Assembly (NCBI GenBank): GCA_023055355.1
Contig: JALJCS010000015.1
Coordinates: forward strand, 16,729,516-16,793,515
Source: Agelaius tricolor
Lineage: Eukaryota > Chordata > Aves > Passeriformes > Icteridae
Length of the DNA stretch: 64,000 bases
Reading direction: 5' to 3'
The position numbers and the translations under genes were made by a program. The first letter of the stretch is position 1, and each line of letters opens with the position of its first letter. Shown in pieces: positions 27,265-38,798 of this stretch. The notes below the pieces were generated by a model. That model was not told the origin of the DNA. It did no database searches and was given only the letters and a program-made list of their open reading frames with translations.

Positions 27265-27311
<47 letters not shown>
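27265..27311. repeat. Uninterrupted poly(A) of 47
   Basis: A perfect A homopolymer of 47 bases between CCTC and TCCGTGG. The flanks show no AATAAA signal at the usual distance and no retroposon body that I recognise, so a homopolymer microsatellite is as likely as a retroposon tail. The exact length is prone to sequencing and assembly error. Confidence 0.9.
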
Positions 27312-27314
<3 letters not shown>

Positions 27315-28983
27315 GTGGCACCTGAAGTTGAGATACCTGAGACACTCAGTGGCATAGATGCAGTTTCAAGTACACTGTGGAAACAAATGATAAAACATCA
27401 CCCTAATATGAGTTTCTCTCACAAACTTATTTCCAGACATTCCACCAAAGCTTGGCTCAAGTGCAGGGACACAATTACCTATTTTAGCACAGGCAGAATT
27501 ATAACCTGTAAAAGACCCCAGTCCTGGTAAATGCTTGAAGTAAGAAAAAAGCAAAAGATAAATACATTTATTTACTCAGTCCTAAAGACAAGTTGAAGTC
27601 AGGAAATTCCTTGCTAACTGACAGGATAAAATATGGTTTCTCCTTGAATGATGTCAACATTTTTATCATTCCATCTTTTGGCAATCCAGTATTATATTCT
27701 GATCTCAAGAGACCAATATCTGAGATTAAGTCTTTTTATGCGTTTTCTCTCAGTGTCTAACCAGTCTTCCCAAGGTAATATAGATTAAACTTGAGAAGCA
27801 TTAACTACACAGTAAAACTTTATTTTACGTACAACCATGTAAATGAGCCATGTCTACTCTCTTCCAGAACTGGTATCTCTGAAAAGATTTTAATATTACA
27901 TCTGAATTAAGGAAAGTTCTCATAACCATGTGAGAAGAAAATTTACTACCTTTTTTATTATAAATTTTATTATTATTATGTATCTGATATACCAGATTAC
28001 CAAAAAACAACACAGCTGCACATTACAGCTGGTGGACACTCAGATACTGTGGATTCACATATGCACATTTATAACAGTGCTCCAGAATGTGGGACCATCC
28101 TACACCAGCTGTCCCCATGCTAGGTATAAAAAAAACTCTGATGGACAGGAGGACTCCTGTCCCTTTTAATGAATTTTCTAAGGCTAAATTCAGGCTCATT
28201 TTGGAGAGGAACTCATGGCAACATGGGCCAGTTTCCAAACCTAAATCAGGAAATACACACCATGACTAAGATCTGTTTCAATATGGGTTACTGGAGGTCA
28301 TAGATTAACCTTTACTCCTTATCAGTGAACAAGATATTGTTAACTTCAGCAGGATCCCAGCATTGCTAAATATTATATTTAAAGACCATAGAATTTATCA
28401 TGGCCAGTAATACTTTTTTGACATGTGTCAAGATTTTAAAGTCTTCTGATAGAGCAAGCACAGCCCACTACTAAAAACTGATGTTCATTAACAAAAGCTT
28501 TCTCTTCCATAGCCTCTCACCATCTTTTATCCATTGCATGTTAACCTGATAATCCTAAGTATCTGTCAAAGTCTAGCCCAGAGGAAAGAGTTTGGCAGTT
28601 AAAAGAATTAAGGTTCTTAGAATTGTCTAGAAATAGAATTTTCATTAAAGGAAAAAAAAAATCCATATTTTAAAAGTTATTTTTCATTTTTTTAAACTGG
28701 TGCAACTTACAGCTAATTCATTGCCAGTTATAACTAGCTCTACAAGTTGAAACACCAAAAAGCTGCATTCTGCCAAGCTACTGGCCTATTAATCCAGTAT
28801 AATCCACATCCTTAAAATAACATCTTCAGAAGGATTGTGGCTATATCCATCTGTTCAAGCACTGAATATTTTATTATGTCTTACAGAAACACCAACGCAT
28901 TATAGAAATGTCATCTAGAGATGTTTTAAATCTTTTTATATCTGACTAGCTAAAGACATCTTGTCCCAGAATAATGGAGTTAT

Positions 28984-29010
28984 CAGGTAAATGAACACCC
29001 TACTTCCAAG
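28984..29010 (+). repeat. Copy 1 of a dispersed near-identical 27-bp sequence
   Basis: The core AAATGAACACCCTACTTC is shared exactly with 31504-31529. The full match is CAGG-T/G, the core, then an optional C and AAG. Both copies are on the same strand about 2.5 kb apart. An 18-base exact match is unlikely by chance in a window of this size. The origin is unknown. Confidence 0.6.
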
Positions 29011-31226
29011 CCATAGGCCACTGGAAGTCAGTATTTCAGGGAGGACAAAACTGGCAAGTTCCTAAAGAGCACAAAACCTACAATGCTCCCTTCTCAGCAG
29101 CCATGTGGCTGCAAACCATGAGTTAAATAAATAACACAGGTGTGACCCAGCCTGTCACAGGGCAGTTCCTTAAACCACTCCCTGAACAGCCCTAGGAGTT
29201 AATGAGATCCCTGATAACACTACTGCAACATGAAAAGCACACTCTGTCAAGTAAATCTGGGGTTCCTTATGCACATTTGCAAATTAAAGATTTGTAACAC
29301 TCTACCCAATGTATCAGAGGATTAATCCCTTCTCCACGGACTTCTACCTTGTTACATCAGACAAAGGCAGCAGAGAACATGCTTAAAACCAATATAAATA
29401 TAGCAAATCTAAGCCAAAACAGACTATCAGAAGAGAATTTTATATCTTCAATTAATTTAAGCAAATGGCCAAAGCTACTTATCCAGGGAAACAGCTCTCA
29501 ATCTCTAGCAGAGTCACCTTCAAAGGTGCATGTCTGGACCCAAGGAAACACCTTTTAAGTTGAGAGACTTCTTGGAATCTGAGTAGAGCCTGATTACTAA
29601 TGAAATCTCATTCCTTGAGGAGCTATCACAAACATGGACATTAAATTCCATCCAAGGAACAGAGAAATCTAATGTACTTGCATATTAGATAGTTCTTTTC
29701 TATATACCTCAGCTTTCATTGTAGGATCAATGAGAGGCAGAACCAAGTAGAGCCTGATAATCATTTATACCCCAATAGCAAAAAAATGTCTTATAACAGG
29801 CATCAGTATAACTGCAATGTAACCAAACAAACTCAAGGGTAAAAGAGGTCAGTTCCAAAGATTTACATCCATGTTATCAACCCTCTCTGCTCTCAGAAAC
29901 TAGAAGAATTTGAGAGTAATGGCAATGCAAAACGCTTTTTTTAAAATAAATGCTACTAAAACCACAGAAATCAGTAGAAAATTATAACTAGTTTAAACCA
30001 AGCTGTAGAATTTTATGGTAAGGATATAATTTTCTGCTAAGTTTTATGGATGTACCCAGAAATAAAACACCAGGCCTCTATTGAGTTTTATAGGGCTTTT
30101 CTGTAAGAATTACAAACAGTGGTATTCAAACAATACTTGTGGATCAGCCTGCCAGCAGCCCTATAAGCTAAAACTGCATTGCATAAACCAGGCACTGAAT
30201 AATTTGGGATAATGAACAAATTCATAAAGAATCAGTGGCTGTTTGTCAGTAATCTGTGAACAGACAGAGTGGTAAATTCACTGAATAAATAAATAAAGAA
30301 AACCCAACCCTCTTGGCTGGGAATAGTTCACCCAGCTTTACTGCTTTGCCTTTAAGGGACTGCCTAAAGGGCTTATAACTCCACTGCATTCCTGCCAGGT
30401 AATTTGTGCAGCATTTTTTAGCAATGGTTAAATTAAAAAGCCCTTATGGGAAAACTCAATGAATTTAATAGAGATGAAATCAATATGGTTCTGCAGAAAT
30501 TACTCCAAAACCTTTAGTTAGAGCCTCTGCCCCCATCCCAGCCCCTTTACAGAGCACAGTGCGGTCAAGGCAGCAAAGAGAATCCTAAAGGATTAATTCC
30601 AACCACAGGGAATATCCTGAGGGAAAGCACATCTGAGCCCCTGTGACAGCTTGGTTTGCACCTGGAAGAAGAGGAGAGCATCAAACTGAGGGGTCAGGAT
30701 GTGGGTGCAGCTTGGCTGGGAATCAAATCATGCTGAGAACCTCCTCCAGTAGCTTAGCACATGGGAAGCCTAAATGCTTTTCATCTTCCCATTTGGGACA
30801 GGGTCCTTTCTCTGGAAGTAACTCCTAGAATTAATATGGGAATTCAATCTCAGCTCAGGGACCATAGCCAGTCTAATATTCCTATAGAAAAGCTGGCCTT
30901 CCTGGCTAAATTTGGTAAAATACTGCCTTTTGCCACTTCCTTATGCTTATACCTCCTTCACTTGATAGGAAGCTAAATATGGAAAAGTCAAAGATATGGA
31001 AAACAGGACAAAGCCTGCTTTTCATTCACAGGTGAATAAACATATCCTGAAAATCCCAGTGAGGTTTAAACAATGAAAGTAACCACAGGGTTACATCACT
31101 GATGGAGCTTCATGAACATGGGGAAAATCTAATAAAACTCCCTTTAGGAACAAAAGCCTCACCATAAAGATGTCTGTGGTGGCAAGAATAACATTTTAGT
31201 TATGTTTCACCTTATTTTGATCTTAG

Positions 31227-31358
31227 CTCAAATTGAAGAATACAGAATGAACCCACCACCATCCCCTATGTTCAGTTTCCGCAGGCCTGAAAGAAGTGAC
31301 ACAGTGAGTCCAACAGATGGAACGATGATGCTGCACCCAAGAACTCAAAATTTGAATG
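31227..31358 (+). CDS. Candidate internal coding exon, 132 bp, unidentified protein
   Basis: A T-rich stretch ending in TTAG at 31226 gives a splice acceptor, and G|GTAATC at 31358/31359 gives a plausible donor. Between them one of the three + strand frames is open, read in phase 1; the other two hit stops within the first few codons. The 132-base length keeps the frame, making a symmetric 1-1 exon that can be skipped harmlessly. The 43 complete codons are hydrophilic and look disordered, with landmarks QIEEYRM, NPPPSPMFSF, RRPERSDTVSP and LHPRTQNLN. The PPPSP and TVSP words are typical of proline-directed kinase substrate regions. There is no domain or catalytic motif and I cannot name the gene. 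The alternative is a chance open frame, which the composition argues against. Confidence 0.55.
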
Positions 31359-31503
31359 GTAATCATGCTTTTCTCTCTTCCTGGGATACCATATGAAAAC
31401 ACATTACAGTCTGCAAGGTACACTGGTTAGCAGGAGAAGTATAGCAGAAGACACAGGAGTGGCAGATAAGATCAGAAGTCTCCACCTGAAAATTTGTATT
31501 TAA

Positions 31504-31529
31504 CAGGGAAATGAACACCCTACTTCAAG
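31504..31529 (+). repeat. Copy 2 of a dispersed near-identical 27-bp sequence
   Basis: Same orientation and same 18-base exact core as the copy at 28984-29010. This copy has G for T at the fifth base and lacks one C near the 3' end. It lies about 145 bp downstream of the candidate exon, in the predicted intron. Confidence 0.6.
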
Positions 31530-32374
31530 GGAAAGTATTTGATTTCTGCGCAATAACTTTTACACTTTCTCCATATTAGCTTTTAAAGCTTAATTTTAGT
31601 ATCCAAGTTCACCTAAGTGGGTGACCAATGGAATAAAATGTAGCTGAAATCAACATGCTCTTAAGAGCTGTTTAGATTTTGTAGCTTTGTTTAGTACTGA
31701 ACACGGTCATTAAAGTGCAGTTACCACAATAATAAATTTAGATACCATTAATTACAATACTAGATTTAAAATGCAACTTGAGTCTCTCCAATTGGTTTTT
31801 AAGGGGGTGTAATACCACAGTCAACTGAAATTTAATCAAACCTCGCAGTTTAATTTCATCTACATTTACAGCTAAAAAAACCTCCAAACTTTACAGCCAT
31901 TCTATAATTCTATTCTATACTCATTTTAGGTACAGACAAAATAGGAATATTTCCTTTCATAAATAACTTAATTCGTATTTTTGCCCATCCATGCTTATAT
32001 GTCAACTTAGAGTGGAAAAATGCTCACACTTCCCTTTTCTTAAGGGATGTACGTGGATTTTTCCACTTAGGGGTGAAAGAACTGAACAAATAAATCCCAC
32101 TGATAATTACAGCATGTAATCTTATCTGAGGTTCAATCTCTTGCACTAAATATCTCCCTTGTGACATGTAAAAGGGTAGACAGATACAATGGAAGATTGC
32201 TGGAGTCTGGTCTGCTGTCCTACATCACTGAAGCCAACAGCAACAGGACTGGTCTCAGAAAATTGCCTTAAGCCTCTGAGCATAAAGCTTTGACTTTTAA
32301 AGGAGTGCCTGAAAACTGACTCGTTCTTCTGCCCTTTTGAAATTCCCAGCCCACATCCCTGTTTGTAGAAGGAT

Positions 32375-32600
32375 TATTTTTACTTTTGTACAGCACTCGC
32401 ATTTAGAGGCCCCAGCAGAGATCAGGGCCCTGTTGCAGCTGACACTGAGCAAGCACATGGAAGGTCTGAGCTCTGGAAAAGAGACAGGAGAGAGTGGGAG
32501 GGGAGGCAGAGGCACAAGGAGGTGATTTGCTCAAGATCACAGAACACATCATTAAGGGGCCAAGACCTTCTGGTTCTTCATGAGGTTAAGGAACCCAAGA
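32375..32600 (-). repeat. Ancient amniote retroposon (L3/CR1-tailed SINE or MIR-like), antisense
   Basis: The + strand reads 'TTTACTTTTGTACAGCACTC' followed by 'TTTAGAGGCCCC...GATCAGGGCCCTGTTG'. This is the reverse complement of the sauropsid repeat tail 'AATGGGGCCCTGATC...GGGGCCTCTAGGCGCTAC'. Farther right, 'GAGGTGATTTGCTCAAGATC' + 'ACAGAAC' corresponds to 'GAGGTTAAGTGACTTGCCCAAGGTCACACAG'. Tail and middle blocks appear in the correct order and spacing, so this is one degraded element with its 3' end at about 32375. The precise family is not assigned. Confidence 0.65.
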
Positions 32601-34912
32601 TCCCCAACACATGGTGAACTCCTTGCCCAGAAAAATTATACTTTCCTTTTCAAGTTTATATGGCAAAGAGCCCCTCACCTGTCTGTAAAAACACAATGCA
32701 CTGAGTATTTGCAGACACAAGACACTGGTCTAGAATAATCACAACTCTGATCCACCATGGAAGTGCTGAAACTCAGCACAGCCCAGGACCACTATACACC
32801 TGGCAGCCCCTGAAGCCAATTCCCATCACTCTCTCACTCAGAATTACAACCAGTGAAGTCAGCACAGTCAAAGCATTGTAAGACTGACAGCTGAAAAGAA
32901 AATAAAGTTCCCTAGATTAAGACCTAGGAGAAGATCAGAATAAACATCAGAAAAGGAGCTTGCCGGCAGAGAAGAAAGGCTGACTTCCTAAATAAAGTCA
33001 CATCCCTCTGATGAAACTAAAGACCAAAAATACACTTGATTTTTAAAAATTTCTATTTTTAAAAAACTGAACTGGTCTTGACTAACAGCTACATTCTACT
33101 TGCCTGAATTGCATCCCACCTGCACCAAAACTCCCCTTATGTCCAGTGAGCTCAGTCTAGCATCAATAGTAAAAATTTATTGGAATTTTGACATGAAAGA
33201 AAGATCCTCTCAGGTTTCCTTCCAAAATTTGTTCGGCAATCATCACTAGCATTATTTTTAAAAGGATTTTCAGTCTAGAACCTAAGCTGTTATATGGATA
33301 TGAGAATCTCCAAGCAGAGTTTATTCAGTATAAACCCTTGGGCTACACAAGCTGAAGGGGCTCATAATCACTTGTCAGAGAGGAGGAAGAAGACACTATG
33401 ACAAAAGCTGTCAAACACCACACTCATAACACAGCAGAGATCACTTCTTTGATCAGGAGAATCACAGCCTGAAAACCTGTAAATACCAGCACTCTGCACT
33501 ATCACTTAGAAATTGTGATAACAGTTTAACACTGAATTGCTACTGAACTGCTTTCTTATAATAGCTGCTGTACGTAAGGAAGCTGGCAACAGTTTTGAAT
33601 TTTCATTCATGTGCAATTTCAGGAGATGAGATGAGAAAACTTCTCTTAAAAATACTTAAATATTTAATAGGTCAAAGTAAACAGCAGCAAAGAGACAGAT
33701 TTGAAAAAGCCACACAAAACATAAGTGCAACATAAGTTTAAAACAACCACTGGGAAGATGAGAAACCTGCCTCAAATAAAAAGAGTTGGATGTTGCCTTA
33801 AATCCAGGAAAGATATTAGGATGCTACAATGAAGGGAAGGACATCACCTTCTGATGCTTCAGTTTCCTATTTCACTTCTTCCCCTGAGCTCAAGGGGTAT
33901 CAGGATATACAAACCCTGCCTGTGATCTACTCAGGCTCTCCATAACCAACACCTCTGGAAACACCAATTTATAAAGGAGATGAGATCTGCCCAAAAGGAA
34001 AAAATTCCCCTATTCAGTAAGCCCTTATGAAAATTTAAATTCAAGAAATGGAGAAATTAACATAAATGCCATAGGAAAAGGAGGGGGGAAGGATTAGATG
34101 AAAAGTGCCTTCAGCATTTGGTACTTGTCAGCAGTTCCTACCCTCACCTCATGGATCAGTGCTATTGATGATGCACTGAAGCATCCACTTGGATGAGAAG
34201 ACAGAATCCCACCAAACATGACTGATGAGCAATGCACACTGTGTTTAGAGAGTGTGCACCCATGTTTATGTGCTGGTTACCTGGAAACCATGTGCCACTG
34301 GCTGTATTTTAATATCCACTTTGAATCTCACAGAGACATTTCCACCACATGAAAGATCATGTACAGTGTTTCACTCTGGCTTCTGGTTCCACTCTTATGA
34401 TGTCAGAGTCACATATTTACACTGGCTGGAGAGCTTGCCTGTTCCAAGAGCACTACAGAAATTCATCACAGGAAGCTGCTCTGATGCCACTGCAGTGTCC
34501 CCTTAGAGCCACCACTCTGCTGTGAGTTTTCTAAGCTTTCAGTTGTAGGAAGAATCAACTGAAAATAGCATTTTGCTGGTCACTGGCAAAGGGAGTTTAA
34601 CAAGGTGACTGAAGTATTTCAAGGTTCATTAAGTTACAGGGACACACACTGGAAGAACATAACTGGTGAGGCTGTAACACTGGATTATAGAACAATTACT
34701 GCAAATCCTGACTCCTTCCAAAGAGGTTTACAATGGCCACAAACCACCTCCCAATATTTCCTGATTTTTTCTGCATTTATTTCTGGTTTTGGACCCAGAC
34801 AGACAAACTTGAGAACTTGAGATACAGACAAAGTTAAACACAGTCTAATATTAACAACAGCAAAAGAACAAGCCTCTGCTTGCACTAACTCCAATTATTA
34901 TAATAACCACAA

Positions 34913-34925
34913 ACACACACACACA
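34913..34925. repeat. Short (AC)n microsatellite
   Basis: Six and a half AC units preceded by AA. Too short to be informative as a marker on its own. Confidence 0.8.
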
Positions 34926-36129
34926 TCCCAGTTTTCACACTGGACTGAAGGTTTACAGCAACTTGAGTTCTGGCTGACAAGCAGTGGATGTGAATCTCAA
35001 AACAAGTGTCTCTACCAGGAGTTCCTCTTCCCTTTCAGATAACCTGGTCTGGGAGTTATTGATTACAGAATTTCCCTGCCACACTCAAGGGGCATCATTT
35101 AGGGAGTGTCATGTATAAAAAGAGAAGTTGTCCAAACAGATTATTGATGTAAAATAAATTCTACAGCTGCACTCACTTTTTTTAAAAAACAGGAATTGTG
35201 ATTTTCTTGGAAAAACAGCGCATGCAAACTGAAACTTATTCTGCCTCATACTCTGTTTTAATTACTTTCCTCATCACTGTTCTATGAGCAATGGTCCCAG
35301 GAACTCTCACCATTAACTTTGCAAACTTTCTTTATACTCCAAAAACTCCAAATACCAAAATTGCTCCATGCAGTCTTACCCTAGAGGTGGTATTGGTAGT
35401 GATGAAGAAATCTCATGATATCTAATTATGCATGTACATTTGCTGTGGTGTTTTCAGACTTCTTTTGACTGACTCTTTATGATATTTTGGAACTTGTACT
35501 TCTGGCCAAACTAAGGTGAAGAAATAAAAAAGATAATATTGCATCATCAAACTACAGTTTACATTTTTGGACAGTAGTTTAATTTCTTCCATCAAAGATG
35601 ATAGAGAACATAAAGTAATGAGAAATATCATTCTCATCCAAAAAATGCCAATAATGAGTTTCATCCTAATTCTCTTGCTCCCCATCCCTTGTAGTGCAGG
35701 CTTTTAATAACTGCATATAAAGAAATATTGCCAAAAGTCCAGCTGCATCAATCCTTGTTCCCAAGGTGACAGCTACAGCCAGCCAGGACAGTCTAATACT
35801 GTATTTCACATTTGGACACCACAGAGAGGGGGAAAAGGCTGTTCTTAAGTGCTTCCATCCCACCTTCCATGAGAATCTATAGCATCCCAAGGTTTGCCAC
35901 TACACTACAGATACACAGGGTACTAAACCAAGCATTTTTACTTTATCTGGTGGTTGGCAGGGAACTGTCTGAGTTCTGGTTATCTTTGTTGAACTTTTGA
36001 AAGTGCTTATGCACACTTATACCCAGAAGAGGTCACAGAAACCTGTGGTTTTGTCTTTGATCCTTACAAGCTGAAATAACTCAGCAGTGTAAAAAGCACA
36101 TTGGCAAACTTTACAGATCCTATGGTAGA

Positions 36130-37195
36130 GCGCTTATTTCAGAATTTTTTCCACTGGCCCTTTGCAGCCACCCTGTCCCCAGCCTGGAGCCCTGCAGGAG
36201 GTTGCTGTGACCTAAGGGCAGGACCCACCACTTCATTTTGCTGAACCTCCTGTCCGTGAGTCCAGCCTGCCCAGATCCCTCTGCAGACCTTCCTGCCCTG
36301 TAGCAGATCAGCACTCCCACCCAGCACGGTGCAAACTGCCTGAGGGTGCACTCGATTCTTCTGTCCACATCACTGACACTGACATTAAACCAAACCCCAA
36401 TCCAGCACCCCTCTCAGGCCTGGCCATGCAGCCAGCAATGAGTGCCCCTGTCTAAGCCATGGACATCCAGTTTTCCAGGAGAATGCTGAGGGAATGACAT
36501 CCAAGGCTTTCCTAAAGTCCAGACAGACACATCCAGAGCCTTTCCCTCACCCCTAAACAGATCACCCTGTCACAGAAGGGGATCAGCTGGCAAGCAGGAC
36601 ATGGCCTGAGCATTGCTGGCTGGGCCTGATGCCCTGGGTGTCCTGTACCTGCTGTGTGATGGTTCTTGGCATCAGCTGCTCCATGAGCTTCCCCAGCGCT
36701 GCAGGCAGCTTGACAGGCCAGTAGTTTCCTGAATCCTTCCTCCTGCTCATCCTTGTAGGTGGGCAGCACATTTGCCAACCTCCAGTCACTTGGGAGCTCC
36801 CCAGGATTGCTGATAAAGGATGGGCAGTGACTCAGTGAGCTCTTCCATCAGCTCCCTCAGTATCCCTGGGGACAATCCCATCCAGCCCCTGTGAGTACCT
36901 ACATGCTGCAGGAGCTCACTGACCATTTCCCTTTGAATTATGGGGTTTGCATTCTGCTCCCCAAGACTGGGGGCCTGGAGAACAACTGGTGTTACCAGTA
37001 AAGACTGAGACAAAGAAGGCAATAAATACTTCAGCCTTTTCCTTATCTTTTATCACTGTTTCCCCCCTCATCCAATAAAGTTAGGAGATCCTCCTTTTGT
37101 TGCTGATGTATTTATAGATAAACATTTTTTATTGCCTTTGCAGCAGTTGCCAGATTAATTTCAAGCTGGGCTGTGGCCACTTCTTTTGGAGAGAA
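36130..37195 (-). mobile_element. CR1 LINE, 5'- and 3'-truncated ORF2 (reverse-transcriptase part), antisense
   Basis: CR1 is the main non-LTR retrotransposon of birds. ORF2 encodes endonuclease and reverse transcriptase. Read on the minus strand from 37195 leftward, the order is correct. First comes the pre-RT spacer (poly-A-rich 'GCAATAAAAAATG', 'GATGAGGGGGGAAACAGTGA', 'AAGGAAAAGGCTGAAG'). Next comes the RT start (ORF 37022-36786, residues like 'SPGILRELMEELTESLPILY', matching CR1 'HPRVLRELADVIAKPL'). Then comes 'WRLANVLPTYKDEQEEGFRK' (CR1 'WKKANVTPIFKKGKKEDPGN'), and near 36350 'RIECTLRQFA', the segment just before the catalytic ADD box. The ADD box itself is not readable here. Frames are broken by shifts and stops, so the copy is dead. 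It ends at about 36130 without the CR1 3' tail repeats. Edges are good to a few tens of bases. Confidence 0.92.
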
Positions 37196-38784
37196 AGACA
37201 GCTGTACTTTAAAGAGGGCAAGTATCTTCAAATAGATCTAAGACAGGAAGTAAAAAGCTGAACTTTAGCTGCTGTCACTTCAGAATCACTATTGCAGCAT
37301 CTAAAAGAAACTATGGCTGACCTTTATACAGACTGCTGCTACCCAAAATCAAATCTGGCAAGTAAACTCTCTATGAAGAATATTACAGATATTTTAATAG
37401 TGTCAAATAAAGAGGACACCAGTATTTCATCTCATAAAATAGAAGCACAAAGAGCACCTTAAATATCTAATTTGAAAGATTATGACTGATTTTTTTTCTA
37501 GACTTGCAAAGAATCTAAAATGCGGAGTATCAACATACACCAGAAAGGATGCAATTATTCAAGTGAAATTAAATTTTAAAATGTAGTCCTGTGGCTCAGT
37601 TTATTCCTTTATTATTGCCTGATAACACCTTTTACAGACAGATGTCTTACAAAGATGGTAAAATCTTTTCTTATCCTTACAAAGGACACAGTCTATACCC
37701 ATAAGCTAAATAAAAGGCTCAGTGTAAATGAGGCTGGAGAGTTGGTGCCTTTTTCAGATTATGCCTCTGTTCCCATACAAGTTAATCACAAACACAGCCC
37801 TTGCTGTCATCAACAAGTCCTCATCCCAGTATGATTCAGGCATCAGCAGAGTCACTCTTTAAACTCTCCCTGCTTCAGTGGGTATTTCCTGTCAAAGCAG
37901 GACTCTGGAACTTCAGCACATATGGCCCAGCAGCCTCCCCTGGATGCACAGCTCTTGGTGCCCTACACTCACAGAGACCACACAAAGCTTCACATTAGGT
38001 CACCAAAAGCTCAGGAATACAAGTGCTGAGGTGACATGCCTGTTCTCACTAACCTTCACCCACCAGAACAACCAGAGCAGCAGGGCAGTGGCTGCTCTAG
38101 AGGTGATAAGGCAAAAGGATTGGAGCAGATTCACACACCAGTTAAAAGCCTCTGAGTGGATGGTTTAAAAGCCCAGGTAATAATGTCCTCACAATTCAGA
38201 TTTTACAAGAAAAGCCAGCAAAACATAACAAATTAGTTTTGATGAAGCTCTGTATAAGCTTTGTGCAATTACCAAACAGAGTGAGTGCCTCCACAGCTCC
38301 TGCCTTACAACTGAACCAACGTTATTATCAATTTGCTCTTGATACAAGAAAGCGATTTTCCTGTATTTACATCAGCTCTCAGAAGGAAAGGAAAATGGTT
38401 TGTGAAGTTCCCATCAGCATAGAAAAGCAGAAACATCTGCTGGGAGCTTTAGGAGCTCACTGGGGTCCCTTCCTCAGCACCACAGGCCACAGCTGGTCAC
38501 CCCTGCCCTTGGCAGCACTCAGGGTGTGGCTTCAAGAAAGGAGGGGGCAATTTGACCACACAACAGTCCTTGCAAGGTTTCTGTATTTATAAAAACACCT
38601 CAAAATCTATTTCTACTTAGCTGAGGATAAGTAACCCACCTATGCTGATTCCTTCCTTTATAAACCAACAAACTGTATCACTGCTCAAATCATTTATCCT
38701 TCGGTACAGTACCTGACTGAAGTGGGATTTTAACAAGCAAGACACAAAACTAATGTCGAGTCACCTCCGTGTGCTGGGGCTGTG

Positions 38785-38798
38785 GCACCATCTAGAGG
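38785..38798 (-). promoter_or_regulatory. Weak CTCF-like core motif
   Basis: The minus strand reads CCTCTAGATGGTGC, which fits the CTCF core CCASYAGRKGGCRS at 12 of 14 positions. It has the same orientation as the better match at 8434. It is a weak match on its own. Confidence 0.2.

Larger units (their letters stand above)
23801..31226. other. Non-coding DNA, no gene seen (possible intron)
   Basis: Over seven kilobases hold only short, unsupported open frames. Notable items are the run of 47 A at 27265-27311 and one copy (28984-29010) of a 27-bp sequence that recurs at 31504-31529. If the exon at 31227 is real, the part just left of it is an intron. Its last 30 bases are T-rich and end in AG, as a splice acceptor requires. 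Confidence 0.6.

Noticed and set aside
27060..27311. Retrocopied mRNA ending in the A47 tract
   Set aside because: No AATAAA at the usual 10-30 bases before the tail, no recognisable coding remnant and no clear target-site duplication.
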